From positions 275,101-339,100 of the forward strand of contig NZ_BOSE01000007.1 of NCBI RefSeq assembly GCF_018403185.1: a DNA stretch of 64,000 nt, written 5' to 3'. The notes beneath the pieces are model-generated. The model saw only the letters and a program-made list of their open reading frames with translations. It had not been told where the DNA came from and ran no database searches. Position numbers and translations under genes: made by a program. This document shows, piece by piece, positions 43,755 to 52,338 of this stretch. Numbering within the stretch: the first letter of the stretch is position 1; the number at the start of each line of letters is the position of its first letter. The stretch comes from Paenibacillus montaniterrae. GTDB taxonomy: Bacteria > Bacillota > Bacilli > Paenibacillales > Paenibacillaceae.

Positions 43755-43777
43755 ATTCATGTATAAAGGTGAATAGA

Positions 43778-44545
43778 GTGAACGATTATTTAGTAAAAGG
43801 AATTTCTCATAATAAACAAGTTCGCGCGTATGCCGCTATTACAACCGAAACAATTGAAGAAGCAAGACGCCGCCATGATATGTTATCGGTTGCTTCTGTT
43901 GTATTGGGACGTTCTATAACAGCAGGAGTCATACTCGGCAGCATGCTAAAAGGCGAACAAAAACTAACCATAAAAATTAATGGTGGCGGTCCTATCGGTA
44001 CAATTCTAGTTGATGCAAATGCCAGGGGCAACGTGAGGGGCTTAGTTTCAAATCCGCATGCACCAGCGCCACTTAATCAGCAGGGGGCACCAGATATTAG
44101 ATCAGCGGTGGGCACAAACGGGAACATTTCCGTCACGAAAGATACTGGTTTAAACCACCCTTTTATTGGGCAGGTGCCTATTGTATCAGGTGAAATAGGC
44201 GAGGATTTTGCCTCTTATCTATTGCATTCAGAACAAGTACCATCTTTTGTTGGCATAGACGTTCTTGTAAATCCAGATTACACCATTAAAGCGGCTGGTG
44301 GTTTTATTATTCAGCCGCTACCGAATACAGAAGAAAATGTCAGCATTCTTGAAGCAACACCTGTTCAATTTCAATGTGAATGTTCAAGAGAAAGAATCGC
44401 TAACGCTATTGTAAGTCTCGGAAGCGGAGAAATTCAAAGTATAATAGATACAGATGGACAGGCTGAAGCACAATGCCATTTTTGTAATGAAAAGTATCAA
44501 TTTTCACGAGAAAATTTAGAAGAAATAAAAAAATTAGCGATTTAA
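43778..44545 (+). CDS. hslO: Redox-regulated chaperone Hsp33, linker-deleted form
   Basis: This 255-residue protein starts at GTG 43778 (AAGGTG 6 nt upstream; MNDYLVKG aligns with the family start). The substrate-binding domain is complete (INGGGPIGTILVDANARG, AVGTNGNISVTKD, VPIVSGEIGEDF, VLVNPDYTIKAAGGFIIQPLP). The zinc site CEC … CHFC is intact near the end. Ordinary Hsp33 has ~290 residues. Here ~35 residues are missing between PLPNTEEN and VSILEATPVQF, which is the helical linker that unfolds on oxidation. Activity or redox control may be altered. It lies 23 bp after ynzC. Confidence 0.9.
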   Translation: MNDYLVKGISHNKQVRAYAAITTETIEEARRRHDMLSVASVVLGRSITAGVILGSMLKGEQKLTIKINGGGPIGTILVDANARGNVRGLVSNPHAPAPLNQQGAPDIRSAVGTNGNISVTKDTGLNHPFIGQVPIVSGEIGEDFASYLLHSEQVPSFVGIDVLVNPDYTIKAAGGFIIQPLPNTEENVSILEATPVQFQCECSRERIANAIVSLGSGEIQSIIDTDGQAEAQCHFCNEKYQFSRENLEEIKKLAI

Positions 44546-44610
44546 CATTCTTTTCCGTTTGAAATAAAGATTTTTTTTCGATGATTTAAGCAGTGTCTTA
44601 AGGTAAAGGG

Positions 44611-44634
44611 GAGCGATTGTTCAAGCAATCGCTT
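44611..44634 (+). terminator. Hairpin after hslO
   Basis: GAGCGATTG / CAATCGCTTC arms around TTCAAG occur ~65 bp after the stop; a short T-rich tail follows. Confidence 0.55.
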
Positions 44635-44685
44635 CTTACCAGCATTGCAAAGATTTTAATATTACAATCACCCTTTCTTGAAGCT

Positions 44686-45249
44686 CTACTCCCTAATTTT
44701 TGCAAATATATGCGTATCCCTTAACCTTTTTCCATCTGCTGAAAAATCATCGTTTTTTAAAGTGCCTTCCAATGTAAATCCAAGTCTTTCAGGAATTGAT
44801 TTGCTCTTTACATTTAAGGTATCGCATCTTATTTCAATTCTACGTGCGCTCAATTCATTAAAAGCAAATTCGGCTATTCCTCTAACTGCTTCAGTCATAT
44901 ATCCTTTGCCGCTGAACCTTGTATCAATCCAATATCCAATTTCAAATTTGGGTATGTCCCAATTTGGATTATGTAGACCAGATGATCCTATGAATTGATT
45001 GCTTTCCTTCAAAAATATTAATAACCTCATGTCTTTGCGTGTCAGAAAGTTAGAATAGGCTTCTCTCAGATTTATCTCAGTTTGTTCTTCGGACTGTTCA
45101 TTATGCGCAAAGGGCAGCCAAAGTTTCAATTCTTCAATCGATTTACAAATGGATTCGTAAACTACCTTTCCGTCGCCCGGGCGAGGTACTCGTATTAGCA
45201 ATCTTTCAGTATTGAATTCCGAAGGGACAGGCAACAACATCGGATTCAT
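44686..45249 (-). CDS. RimJ/RimL-type GNAT N-acetyltransferase
   Basis: This 187-residue protein starts at ATG 45249. FNTERLLIRVPRPGD opens the fold, FEIGYWIDTRFSGKGYMTEAV at ~100-120 is the acetyl-CoA loop region, and LNVKSKSIPERLGFTLEG and RDTHIFAKI close it. The substrate is unknown. It is the first gene of the minus-strand cassette-like region. Confidence 0.9.
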   Translation of the reverse strand: MNPMLLPVPSEFNTERLLIRVPRPGDGKVVYESICKSIEELKLWLPFAHNEQSEEQTEINLREAYSNFLTRKDMRLLIFLKESNQFIGSSGLHNPNWDIPKFEIGYWIDTRFSGKGYMTEAVRGIAEFAFNELSARRIEIRCDTLNVKSKSIPERLGFTLEGTLKNDDFSADGKRLRDTHIFAKIRE

Positions 45250-45298
45250 CTAATCACATCCTTGAATACATTTTTTATTACAGATTTTTCGTTGATTT

Positions 45299-45322
45299 CC
45301 TATAACGTTCTTGTATTTACTT
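45299..45322 (-). repeat. Cassette-type repeat element, single outer arm
   Basis: ATAACGTTCTTGTATTTAC matches the ATAACGTTCTTGCATTCACG arm of the 61612 copy. It sits between the start of the GNAT gene and the stop of the next gene fragment. Confidence 0.6.
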
Positions 45323-45339
45323 CTACAATTTCTTAGTAT

Positions 45340-45597
45340 TTAATAAACCTTCTCTATTAAATCTTTCCAACACCTACATGAATCTTTATATTTAGATAAA
45401 GGTATACTAGACAAGTAGAGCATCTCTATTATTGGGTCATTAGGTTTCAAGGTCATAGCTTCCTCAATCATCTTCTTCCCTCTTTGTTCCCATTCTTCAT
45501 ATTCACCAAAAAAGTAAGGAAACAGAGAAATCATATATCCAAACATCCATAAAAAATCTACATCTTTTTTGAACAAGTTAATACCGCTATTCGTCAC
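45340..45597 (-). pseudogene. 5'-truncated gene of unknown family
   Basis: About 85 residues remain (LFKKDVDFLWMFGYMISLFP, MTLKPNDPIIEMLYLSS), a TPR-like or uncharacterised C-terminal half. The frame stays open upstream of the nominal GTG through TELTYALIEVTNS into the repeat element at 45621 with no start codon. The 5' end has therefore been replaced by the element. Confidence 0.6.
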
Positions 45598-45620
45598 CTC
45601 AATTAATGCATAAGTAAGTT

Positions 45621-45706
45621 CTGTTTTAATCAGCTTCTCTGCGAAAGATCACCAGTGACGAGGAGTGTATTCTACGTGCGTTAATGCTTGTTATCCAAAG
45701 TTGGTG
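45621..45706 (-). repeat. Cassette-type repeat element
   Basis: It contains AATCAGCTTCTCTGC, ATCACCAGTGACGAGGAG and the outer arm GCGTTAATGCTTGTTATC, in the same order as the longer copies at 61612 and 63597. The gene stop at 45721 lies 15 bp from the outer arm. Confidence 0.75.
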
Positions 45707-45720
45707 TCTTCATTAAACTA

Positions 45721-46215
45721 CTAACAAATTTCTTTGTATTCAATCCAGCCTTTGTATTTATATAAATCCCTTAATGCTTCATTATAGTTATACTTAGTTG
45801 TACACCATGTTTTTTCAAAAACATTGTTAATTAAATGATTCGTGAATAAGTCGTTTATTTCCTCGCGGTTTACGAATATATATTCTTCTTTACTTGGCAC
45901 TTCCCATAGTTCATAAATAGTCTCTTTATCGTCCCTCTTAGGTTTCAAGGGACTAAGATTCATTAAAATTCTTTCGTCTTCTGATTTCCACCAAAATGTA
46001 TCTGTACCCCAATAAAAATCTTTAGCCCAAAATTCTGGCGATTCATGATAAGTTATTTCATCTTCATCTAGTAATGATAAATGTCCCCATCTGGAATTGA
46101 TCAGATGGATTCCTTCAAATTGAGTTAGAGGAAATCTTGAAATTAGTTCTATTAATGTTGAACGACAAAAGTCAAAGCCTGTTTTATTTGTTTCAAATAT
46201 CCAAGGTTTTATCAT
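45721..46215 (-). CDS. Hypothetical protein
   Basis: This 164-residue soluble protein from ATG 46215 (AGGGA 7 nt upstream) directly follows the stop of the next gene. It is Trp- and acid-rich (FWAKDFYWGTDTFWWKSEDE) with IELISRFPLTQFEGIHLINS near the start. It resembles small immunity-type proteins in composition but is not assigned to a family. Confidence 0.65.
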   Translation of the reverse strand: MIKPWIFETNKTGFDFCRSTLIELISRFPLTQFEGIHLINSRWGHLSLLDEDEITYHESPEFWAKDFYWGTDTFWWKSEDERILMNLSPLKPKRDDKETIYELWEVPSKEEYIFVNREEINDLFTNHLINNVFEKTWCTTKYNYNEALRDLYKYKGWIEYKEIC

Positions 46216-46217
46216 CA

Positions 46218-46628
46218 CTAAATCCCTATTTTTCTTTTTGCGATTTCGGATAACCATTCCTTTGCAAGAATCCATCCATTTAATCCGTATGAAGACATAA
46301 TAACTATGTATTTGTATTGTGATTGCTTTAAGTTCTGTTCTAATTGAACAGCGTCTTCATAAATCATTGGCCAACCATAATTTTTAGTTTTACTAAGGAG
46401 TTCTAAATTCTCTTCGTTCCTAAAGAAGTAATCCAACTCATACTCATTTATCGTAAGAATGATACTGCCAGATAGTTGGTGTTCAAACATATGACAAAGA
46501 ACACCTTCGAAAGTAACGTCAGTGTATTCAATCAATCTCTTATTTTCATATAAAGTATGAAGAACAATTCTCGTATTATATAAATCTACTTCATAGGATA
46601 AGATCTCGTTATCATGAACTAAGGACAC
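46218..46628 (-). CDS. Hypothetical protein
   Basis: This 136-residue protein starts at GTG 46628 (GGAGAG 6 nt upstream). An N-terminal beta-rich stretch (RIVLHTLYENKRLIEYTDVTF) is followed by SKTKNYGWPMIYEDAV and SSYGLNGWILAKEW. The family was not recognised. It forms a two-gene unit with the 45721-46215 gene (2 bp apart), a rare pair in a region of single genes; a toxin/immunity pair is possible but unsupported. Confidence 0.62.
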   Translation of the reverse strand: MSLVHDNEILSYEVDLYNTRIVLHTLYENKRLIEYTDVTFEGVLCHMFEHQLSGSIILTINEYELDYFFRNEENLELLSKTKNYGWPMIYEDAVQLEQNLKQSQYKYIVIMSSYGLNGWILAKEWLSEIAKRKIGI

Positions 46629-46695
46629 TAAACTCTCTCCTTTATGATCTGCGAAGATTTAACATGGTATCTCAGCATTCACCAGCTCTCCGAAC

Positions 46696-47158
46696 TCAAC
46701 TGATTTTCAGCCTATAGATAACTTCGCCATCTTGGTTAGTCATATTCTCACAAACAAAAAACATGCTTTTATACAAATTCTGGGCTATAAGATTGTTTCT
46801 TTCCACAGTCAATGAAATTATTCTACATTTCGGATGCCTTTTCCTGATAAAATCTATTATCGCTCCTAAAGCTCTCTTACCATTCCCTTTGCCTTGGTAT
46901 GATTTATCTATTTGGAAACCACCTATCCAATAATTATCTGTACTCATCGGTGTGTAACTCAAATAAAAAAAGCCGAAAATCTTCCCTTCTTTTTCTAGAA
47001 CATATGGATCAAGTGCCTCATCCCAAGGTTTTATATATGCGAAAGCTATACTCTCAAAAACCGGAAGGAACTAAAGATATTTGCTTCTCTTCAAGAGATA
47101 TCTTGACAGCTTGTTCCCAATTATTACGTGTTAATGGTTCAATATTGATTAGTTCCAT
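46696..47158 (-). pseudogene. Frameshifted GNAT acetyltransferase
   Basis: The ATG at 47158 begins MELINIEPLTRNNWEQAVKI and stops after LVPSGF. From ~47070 the next frame continues PVFESIAFAYIKPWDEALDP, KIFGFFYLSYTPM and GGFQIDKSYQGKGNGKRALG to the natural end NLYKSMFF…VIYRLKIS at 46696. Joined, these give a normal ~155-residue PaiA-like acetyltransferase. A one-base indel near 47060-47075 breaks it. Confidence 0.8.
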
Positions 47159-47183
47159 TGAATATCATCCCTTGTCCAAAACC

Positions 47184-47615
47184 TTATTCATAGATTTTAT
47201 AGGTTGCTTTAATTTCTTCCTTAAATATTGTTTTTGTACTTGCTATCGCATCTTTTAACCTTTCTGCTGTAAAGCTAGTTATGGGCTTAGGTAAAGAATT
47301 AATGTCAAAAAAACCGTATTCATCTATTTCCTTTTGATCCACTTGAATTTCACCTATATACTTATATGCTTTGAATGTGTAAATATATCGATTTCTGTGC
47401 GGTTGAAAATACAATCCTGCTAATTCCAAGTCTTCAACAACAATATTGACCTCTTCTTTTAACTCCCTCTCTGCTGCTTTCCACGCACTCTCTCCACTTT
47501 CTACCATTCCTCCAGGCAATGACCATACTTTTCTTCCATATGTTTGATGCACTAACAAAACTCGATTCAATTGATCGATTATAATTATTGCAGCAGCATC
47601 TTGACCTTTTTCCAT
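47184..47615 (-). CDS. Nudix hydrolase
   Basis: This 143-residue protein contains the full Nudix box GGMVESGESAWKAAERELKEEV at ~35-56. The substrate is unknown. A ~40-bp relic of a related gene (VEDLELAGL-FQPH) lies at 30205-30250. The ribosome binding site at ATG 47615 is weak. Confidence 0.9.
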   Translation of the reverse strand: MEKGQDAAAIIIIDQLNRVLLVHQTYGRKVWSLPGGMVESGESAWKAAERELKEEVNIVVEDLELAGLYFQPHRNRYIYTFKAYKYIGEIQVDQKEIDEYGFFDINSLPKPITSFTAERLKDAIASTKTIFKEEIKATYKIYE

Positions 47616-47847
47616 AAATAACCCACGCTTTCATTCGTTTCTTGATAATTTTCCAATCTCTATGAATTTGCTTCAATTCAAATCTATTTTTCATGTAGTT
47701 CACTGCGCTTAGTACTAATGAGAAGCATTCATAGAATCTAATTCATTAATATTTATTCAGTTGGGACCATTGGTATCAATAGCTACCAATCTATTTACAT
47801 TCTGCTTTACAACACTAAACTTCGCATAAAGAGTTTTTATTTAAATA

Positions 47848-48189
47848 TTAGTTGTTCAATAGATCCCACAAGAATCCTTCATTCATTCTAAAAAGCATAC
47901 CTACTGCACCAAGCGTTCTAATCGTCAATTTTTCACCGTTTTCATATTCATATTTTTTTTCATATGAGGCAAGAAATACTGAGTTCCGAAAATGAGAGGA
48001 TTTAAAATCAATTCTTTTCTCATCCTTATCACATACATCGAATAAGTTCATATCAAATTCACAACTAATTTCGTATTCCTGTAAAATCCACTTTTCAAAT
48101 TTTTCGTGTGAAGGCTTAGTTACTAGCATTATGATTAAACTAATACTTAAACCTATTGTAATAAACCTCAATAATTTTTTTATCTTAAT
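47848..48189 (-). CDS. Small membrane-anchored protein (DUF4359-like), apparent ATT start
   Basis: About 113 residues. A single N-terminal helix (FITIGLSISLIIMLVT) precedes KPSHEKFEKWILQEY and FRNSVFLASYEKKYEYENGE, which recall DUF4359. The only normal start, TTG 48171, is ~24 nt from the ribosome binding site. An in-frame ATT at 48189 lies 5 nt after AGAGGTGA, so the true start may be ATT. Confidence 0.6.
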   Translation of the reverse strand: MKIKKLLRFITIGLSISLIIMLVTKPSHEKFEKWILQEYEISCEFDMNLFDVCDKDEKRIDFKSSHFRNSVFLASYEKKYEYENGEKLTIRTLGAVGMLFRMNEGFLWDLLNN

Positions 48190-48249
48190 CTAAATCACCT
48201 CTCAATTACTTCAATACTTTATTGATTTTCTTCTGGTACACTGATTAGT

Positions 48250-48564
48250 TTATTCTTGTTGATTATTTTTAAATCTCTCTTCTAATTCCTTATTTCTTAA
48301 TTTAATCTCTGCGATTTGATTTTCTACAATATTTGAGCTCTTTATTAAGTAAATAATTCCACTCAGAATACATAATGCTCCTATCCAATAGTTTAGTGTT
48401 AGATTTACATAATAATCCTCGTGAGAAAATGAACCAGCGGCTGCTGATTGGTATGCTGCAAAACCTAACTTGGGGACTATTTCTTCTACGATCTTAGATA
48501 TTGTAATAATGCAAATACCTAAAATGATAAAGATTAAAGAGAACTTAAATTTAATGTTTTTCAT
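48250..48564 (-). CDS. Hypothetical membrane protein
   Basis: This 104-residue protein read from ATG 48564 has two helices (FSLIFIILGICIITISKIV, YWIGALCILSGIIYLI) and a charged coiled-coil-like tail (NQIAEIKLRNKELEERF). The frame extends to 48633, but that part contains a TTATCGGAATG stretch resembling a repeat arm. Family unknown. Confidence 0.58.
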   Translation of the reverse strand: MKNIKFKFSLIFIILGICIITISKIVEEIVPKLGFAAYQSAAAGSFSHEDYYVNLTLNYWIGALCILSGIIYLIKSSNIVENQIAEIKLRNKELEERFKNNQQE

Positions 48565-48629
48565 GAAATTCACCGACCTTGAATTAAGATATTCAATCAC
48601 CCTTCGGGCATTCCGATAACACTCTTTTC

Positions 48630-48938
48630 TCAAAATATCAATTCATAAAAATCCTTTGAGAACCAAAAGCAAATGATTCCCAATAAAATCAATATCATTC
48701 CTATACTCTTTAATATCTTTTCTATAATCGCTGGTATCTCTTTCTTTGGGATATTATCCTCAAACTCACTATTGGGTTTCATTACTCGATACTGACACTC
48801 CAAAAATACTTTGTAAACAATATCTGGGAAACTAAATAATACTATTCCTATGAAAAATGCAGGTATTGATAAATAACCAAAAGTATTTTCTGTCCACTCG
48901 AAATCTATGCTTTCAAAATCTCTTTTAATTAATTTCAT
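48630..48938 (-). CDS. Hypothetical membrane protein
   Basis: This 102-residue protein starts at ATG 48938 (AAAGGA 8 nt upstream). It has two hydrophobic helices at ~22-42 and ~80-97 with a charged loop. Family unknown. It is near but not overlapping the next membrane protein gene. Confidence 0.6.
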   Translation of the reverse strand: MKLIKRDFESIDFEWTENTFGYLSIPAFFIGIVLFSFPDIVYKVFLECQYRVMKPNSEFEDNIPKKEIPAIIEKILKSIGMILILLGIICFWFSKDFYELIF

Positions 48939-49127
48939 ACTTGTTGTCCTTTTCTTTGTTCGATTATGTCAATATGAAGTCAACTACATCTCAGAATTAA
49001 CTTTTACTTACTGTTATATAAATTACATACTTAGAATTGGGTAGATATTGTATTAACATTGTCTTTTCTAATTCTATTGGAATTAAAGTCGAAATCCATT
49101 ACGTGTGTTTACTACTTGTAACCACTT

Positions 49128-49559
49128 TCAATAGCAATCCTTTATGCATTTATATCTTTCTACTCCAGAATACTTCTCTCCTAGACTTGTTATCTTAAAA
49201 CCTATCTTTTTATAGAAGTTCACAGAGTTCTTGTCTGTTTCTACTTCTATTCTTTTAATTTGATTTTCTTTTATAAATTCATAGATTAGTTTTTTCCCTA
49301 ATCCTTGTCTTCTCTTGCTTGCTTTGATTGATATGTGTTTTAATTCAACTTCGTTCTCGGTTAACCAAATTACTCCGATAATTCCAACCAAATTCTTGCC
49401 TTCTATTCTTCCTAACAATATTCTATTTTGATCATTCCTGTATCGTTCGTATTCCCTTTTTACTCGTTCTACATCTGGATACATACATTCAGCTAGTAAT
49501 GTTATTATTTCCTCTTGATTGTTATAATCCCTTAAGTTAATCATCAATTCACACTTCAC
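49128..49559 (-). CDS. GNAT N-acetyltransferase
   Basis: About 143 residues. VGIIGVIWLTENEVELKHI and SIKASKRRQGLGKKLIYEF at ~62-95 (RRQGLGK acetyl-CoA loop), then RIEVETDKNSVNFYKKIGF are canonical. The start may be GTG 49559 or ATG 49544. The substrate is unknown. A repeat element separates it from the next gene. Confidence 0.88.
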   Translation of the reverse strand: MKCELMINLRDYNNQEEIITLLAECMYPDVERVKREYERYRNDQNRILLGRIEGKNLVGIIGVIWLTENEVELKHISIKASKRRQGLGKKLIYEFIKENQIKRIEVETDKNSVNFYKKIGFKITSLGEKYSGVERYKCIKDCY

Positions 49560-49583
49560 TTTTTCATTGTAATATTTTCACAT

Positions 49584-49651
49584 CAACGAACCCGAAAGGC
49601 CTAAGTTAGCGCAGCGAACGACCAAGGAGCGAATGCACTTGCGCCCTTGAT
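49584..49651 (-). repeat. Cassette-type repeat element
   Basis: CGAACCCGAAAGGCCTAAGT, then AGCGCAGCGAACG, ACCAAGGAGCGAATGC and GCGCCCTTGATAC. Shared pieces: ACCAAGGAGCGAATGC is exact in the 61612 copy, and AACCCGA-AGGC-TAAG is shared with 53480. The next stop codon is at 49653. Confidence 0.72.
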
Positions 49652-49652
49652 A

Positions 49653-50237
49653 CTATTCTTCAAGATATCTTTCTTTCTTGTTCTTATATAAAACTCTTCC
49701 AAATTCTCTTGTCGGTGGAATTACACGGATAATCCTGCTTGATTCTATAGATTTACTTATTACAATTTGATAATCCTCTAGTATATATTCCATAATTGCA
49801 GCATCGTTTAATGTTTCCGTATATAGCTTTGGTCTTTTCTGTAACTCTTCTCGTCCCAGTTGTATGTAATCTAGATCGTTTCTCAGTCTTTCACTCGTAC
49901 TCTGGAGCGTACTTTCACCAATGCGCCAAATAATTGTATTTTGTATTTCTTTACCAAGATCATAAAGCGTTTTAATAGGCTTTTCGAATTTATCCTTTGT
50001 AGTAGTGCCAATGAAATGTCCGAAATAAGCTGGTAAATCTTGTTCCTTTAATCTGAATACAAAACCATTATATTTTTTTCCATCTTTTCTATACCTCTTT
50101 AATGCTTTCATCCACCATTTATCAATTGAGAAATGACCTGTTATTGGAAAGCAATACACACCATTTTGATTTTTATTAATGCCGTTTTTTAAAATGTTTT
50201 TTGAATTATTTACTGGGGACCAGTGAACTACGAGCAT
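49653..50237 (-). CDS. Hypothetical protein, possible ADP-ribosyltransferase-like fold
   Basis: This 194-residue protein starts at ATG 50237 (AGGAG 8 nt upstream). It opens VVHWSPVNNSKNILKNGINK, reminiscent of the H-x-(S/T) … ILKxG start of DarT/PARP-like and RNA 2'-phosphotransferase folds. NGFVFRLKEQDLPAYFGH and LNDAAIMEYILEDYQI (a possible late Glu) follow. The fold assignment is a guess. Confidence 0.5.
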   Translation of the reverse strand: MLVVHWSPVNNSKNILKNGINKNQNGVYCFPITGHFSIDKWWMKALKRYRKDGKKYNGFVFRLKEQDLPAYFGHFIGTTTKDKFEKPIKTLYDLGKEIQNTIIWRIGESTLQSTSERLRNDLDYIQLGREELQKRPKLYTETLNDAAIMEYILEDYQIVISKSIESSRIIRVIPPTREFGRVLYKNKKERYLEE

Positions 50238-50708
50238 ATAGTCAACTCCTGTATTATTTTGCTTAAGCATTCACCTAATCAACTATTAATCACCAGCTTT
50301 CAAATCTCACCGATTTCTCATAACATCTTCCTTTAATACCAGCGAACACCTCTAAAAACAAAAATACCCGACTACACATATTCGTCAGGTATCTCTTGAT
50401 AGTATTTATATACGTCGCAAGGAGGTCCGATCTTGAAAATAAAGATGACAATTTTCTAGCATTCAAAATTTCATACGATATCCGATAGTTTCCTACTCGG
50501 CTACAATCTTCTTATTAATTTATCCGGTTCATCATTAGAAATGTTCATATATAATGAATGACCGCCTTTATTTGATTATATCCTAACGATACAGTACAGC
50601 CAACTTGTCGTACCGAAGTTATGTTTTTCATTCAGTGTGCAGTAATGCTGTACATCAGATGTTAGCGACTTCTTCGAAATATACCTATTCTTTCCTTAAA
50701 GATGCAAA
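50238..50708. other. Intergenic region, no supportable gene
   Basis: It contains a weak ATACC…GGTAT inverted pair near 50378-50393, an isolated AAGGAGG with only an 8-codon frame behind it, and near 50650 GATGTTAGCGACTTCTTCGA. The latter resembles the outer-arm-plus-flank sequence of the cassette-type repeats (GTGTTAGCTGAAGTCGTCG). Confidence 0.4.
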
Positions 50709-52208
50709 TCAAAATTCAGACAAACGATTGTATGTGATTTTTTTAATATTAATTATTATCGATAAAATACAATTGATAGAAGTAAGACCCATCCAAATAA
50801 ATATTGAATATGACATCCACACCCATGTCATCAAATAACTACTGTTTAATAAATAAGGCAAGATCATTACCAATACCAAAAGCATAATGCTTAAAATTAG
50901 TGAGATAATACTTCCTGTCCTTTTTCTGAATCTTGACTTTTCATCTTTAATATTTAGTTTTAGTCCCCTAAAGAGTTTCATTACTTGGACGCATAAGATA
51001 ACGACGGCTACGATTATTAAGAATGAAAATACCAAATCAATTAATAGATACACGTCATCATAATTAAATTTATTCATGTCATTTCCATTCATATTCTCAT
51101 ATATGTTATTAGCAATTTGCGATGGTGCAGTTGAATTCAAATTAGCCAGAACAAATATAGCCTGCTGCTTTTCTAAATCAATAAGAACCTGTGAGGAGTA
51201 ATTAGGATTAGATCCATTATGACTAACAACTCTATTTTTGGTATCAATACTCCATCCGAATGAATAGTATTGATTTTCATCTTCGTACCCCGCCGTTTGG
51301 ATGTCGACTTGATGAGATTGTTGTATCGCTTTCAATAAATGATCTGGTATGTCGCCTATCCCCATTTGGGCATTAATCCAGCGTTCTAGATCTTTTGGAT
51401 TTGTTACCAAATATCCTGCAGCGATATTCCCATAATATCTAGGAGCATCATATTCTAAGCTTCTTCCAAAAAATACACGATATCCTTTGGTAAGCTTATC
51501 AGATTCCTTTTCCTGACCTGTTGAAAAATAACTATCCATCATTCCTAAAGGAACCAGTATGTTTTCAGTCACGTAATCCTGATAACGTTTACCTGTAACT
51601 TTTTCAATAATTAAAGCTAAAATATCATAATTAACTGTAGCATAATTATACGCTGTCCCAGGATGCGCATCTAATGCAATGCCTGATACATTTTGTATCG
51701 TTTTTTCTAGCATATCATCCGTAGTACCTTCAGGAATTAACCGAATACTCCAAGGTGGAATTCCACTTGTATGAGCTAACAACTGATGAATTGTAATATT
51801 AACTTTCTTCTCCTTAAATGTAGGCTCAAAGGATGGAATATAATCTGTAACATAATTCGAAAGAGATAAGTAGCCCTCATTTTCTAATAGAATTACGGCC
51901 AAAGCCGTGAATGCCTTTGTAGTCGATCCCAATTCAAATAATGACTCTTCATTGATCCTCTTCTCATTATTAACATCTGCATATCCGTAATTCTTATATT
52001 CTGTCTTGCCCTGCTCAGATACTACTACAGCTACCCCCGGAGTCGCTGATTTGACCATTATGGTTTCTACCATATGATCCGTATTATCATAATTCCCTGT
52101 CCTTATCAAACTCCTGAGTTCATCCCAACACACTATTGTAGTAATGATTGCGATAAGCAGGATGACACATATTGTTGATGTGCCTGTTTTACTTAGTATT
52201 TTTTTCAA
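50709..52208 (-). CDS. Serine hydrolase of the beta-lactamase/penicillin-binding (class C-like) family
   Basis: This 499-residue protein starts at TTG 52208 (GGGAG 7 nt upstream). An N-terminal signal-anchor is followed by the hydrolase domain. The SxxK nucleophile is in LGSTTKAF (~94-101), the Tyr motif in YNYATVNYD (~190; Thr where Asn is usual) and VVSHNGSNPNYSS (~331-343) gives HxG. Four C-terminal membrane helices (~385-499) are characteristic of a Bacillales subgroup. It probably acts on cell-wall or D-amino-acid peptides rather than beta-lactams. Confidence 0.85.
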   Translation of the reverse strand: MKKILSKTGTSTICVILLIAIITTIVCWDELRSLIRTGNYDNTDHMVETIMVKSATPGVAVVVSEQGKTEYKNYGYADVNNEKRINEESLFELGSTTKAFTALAVILLENEGYLSLSNYVTDYIPSFEPTFKEKKVNITIHQLLAHTSGIPPWSIRLIPEGTTDDMLEKTIQNVSGIALDAHPGTAYNYATVNYDILALIIEKVTGKRYQDYVTENILVPLGMMDSYFSTGQEKESDKLTKGYRVFFGRSLEYDAPRYYGNIAAGYLVTNPKDLERWINAQMGIGDIPDHLLKAIQQSHQVDIQTAGYEDENQYYSFGWSIDTKNRVVSHNGSNPNYSSQVLIDLEKQQAIFVLANLNSTAPSQIANNIYENMNGNDMNKFNYDDVYLLIDLVFSFLIIVAVVILCVQVMKLFRGLKLNIKDEKSRFRKRTGSIISLILSIMLLVLVMILPYLLNSSYLMTWVWMSYSIFIWMGLTSINCILSIIINIKKITYNRLSEF

Positions 52209-52271
52209 TGCGGCTCTCCCTATTGTAAGTCTTCTAAAAATCCCCTAATTTTTATCCTTGAATATCCTCTG

Positions 52272-52327
52272 GCGGACCAGGGGACGCGTAAACGGCCCGC
52301 AGCGTGAATGCGATGTTATCCCCCTCC
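52272..52327 (-). repeat. Cassette-type repeat element, short
   Basis: GGGGACGCGTAAACGG and the outer arm GCAGCGTGAATGCGATGTTATC match the GCG-GATGCGTTAATGCTGTGTTAT arm of other copies. It lies between a start (52208) and a stop (52339). Confidence 0.65.
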
Positions 52328-52338
52328 ATGAACGCCCT

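Noticed and set aside
50605..50838. 77-codon plus-strand frame overlapping the serine hydrolase end
   Set aside because: It overlaps the conserved C-terminal helices of the hydrolase; no start signal.
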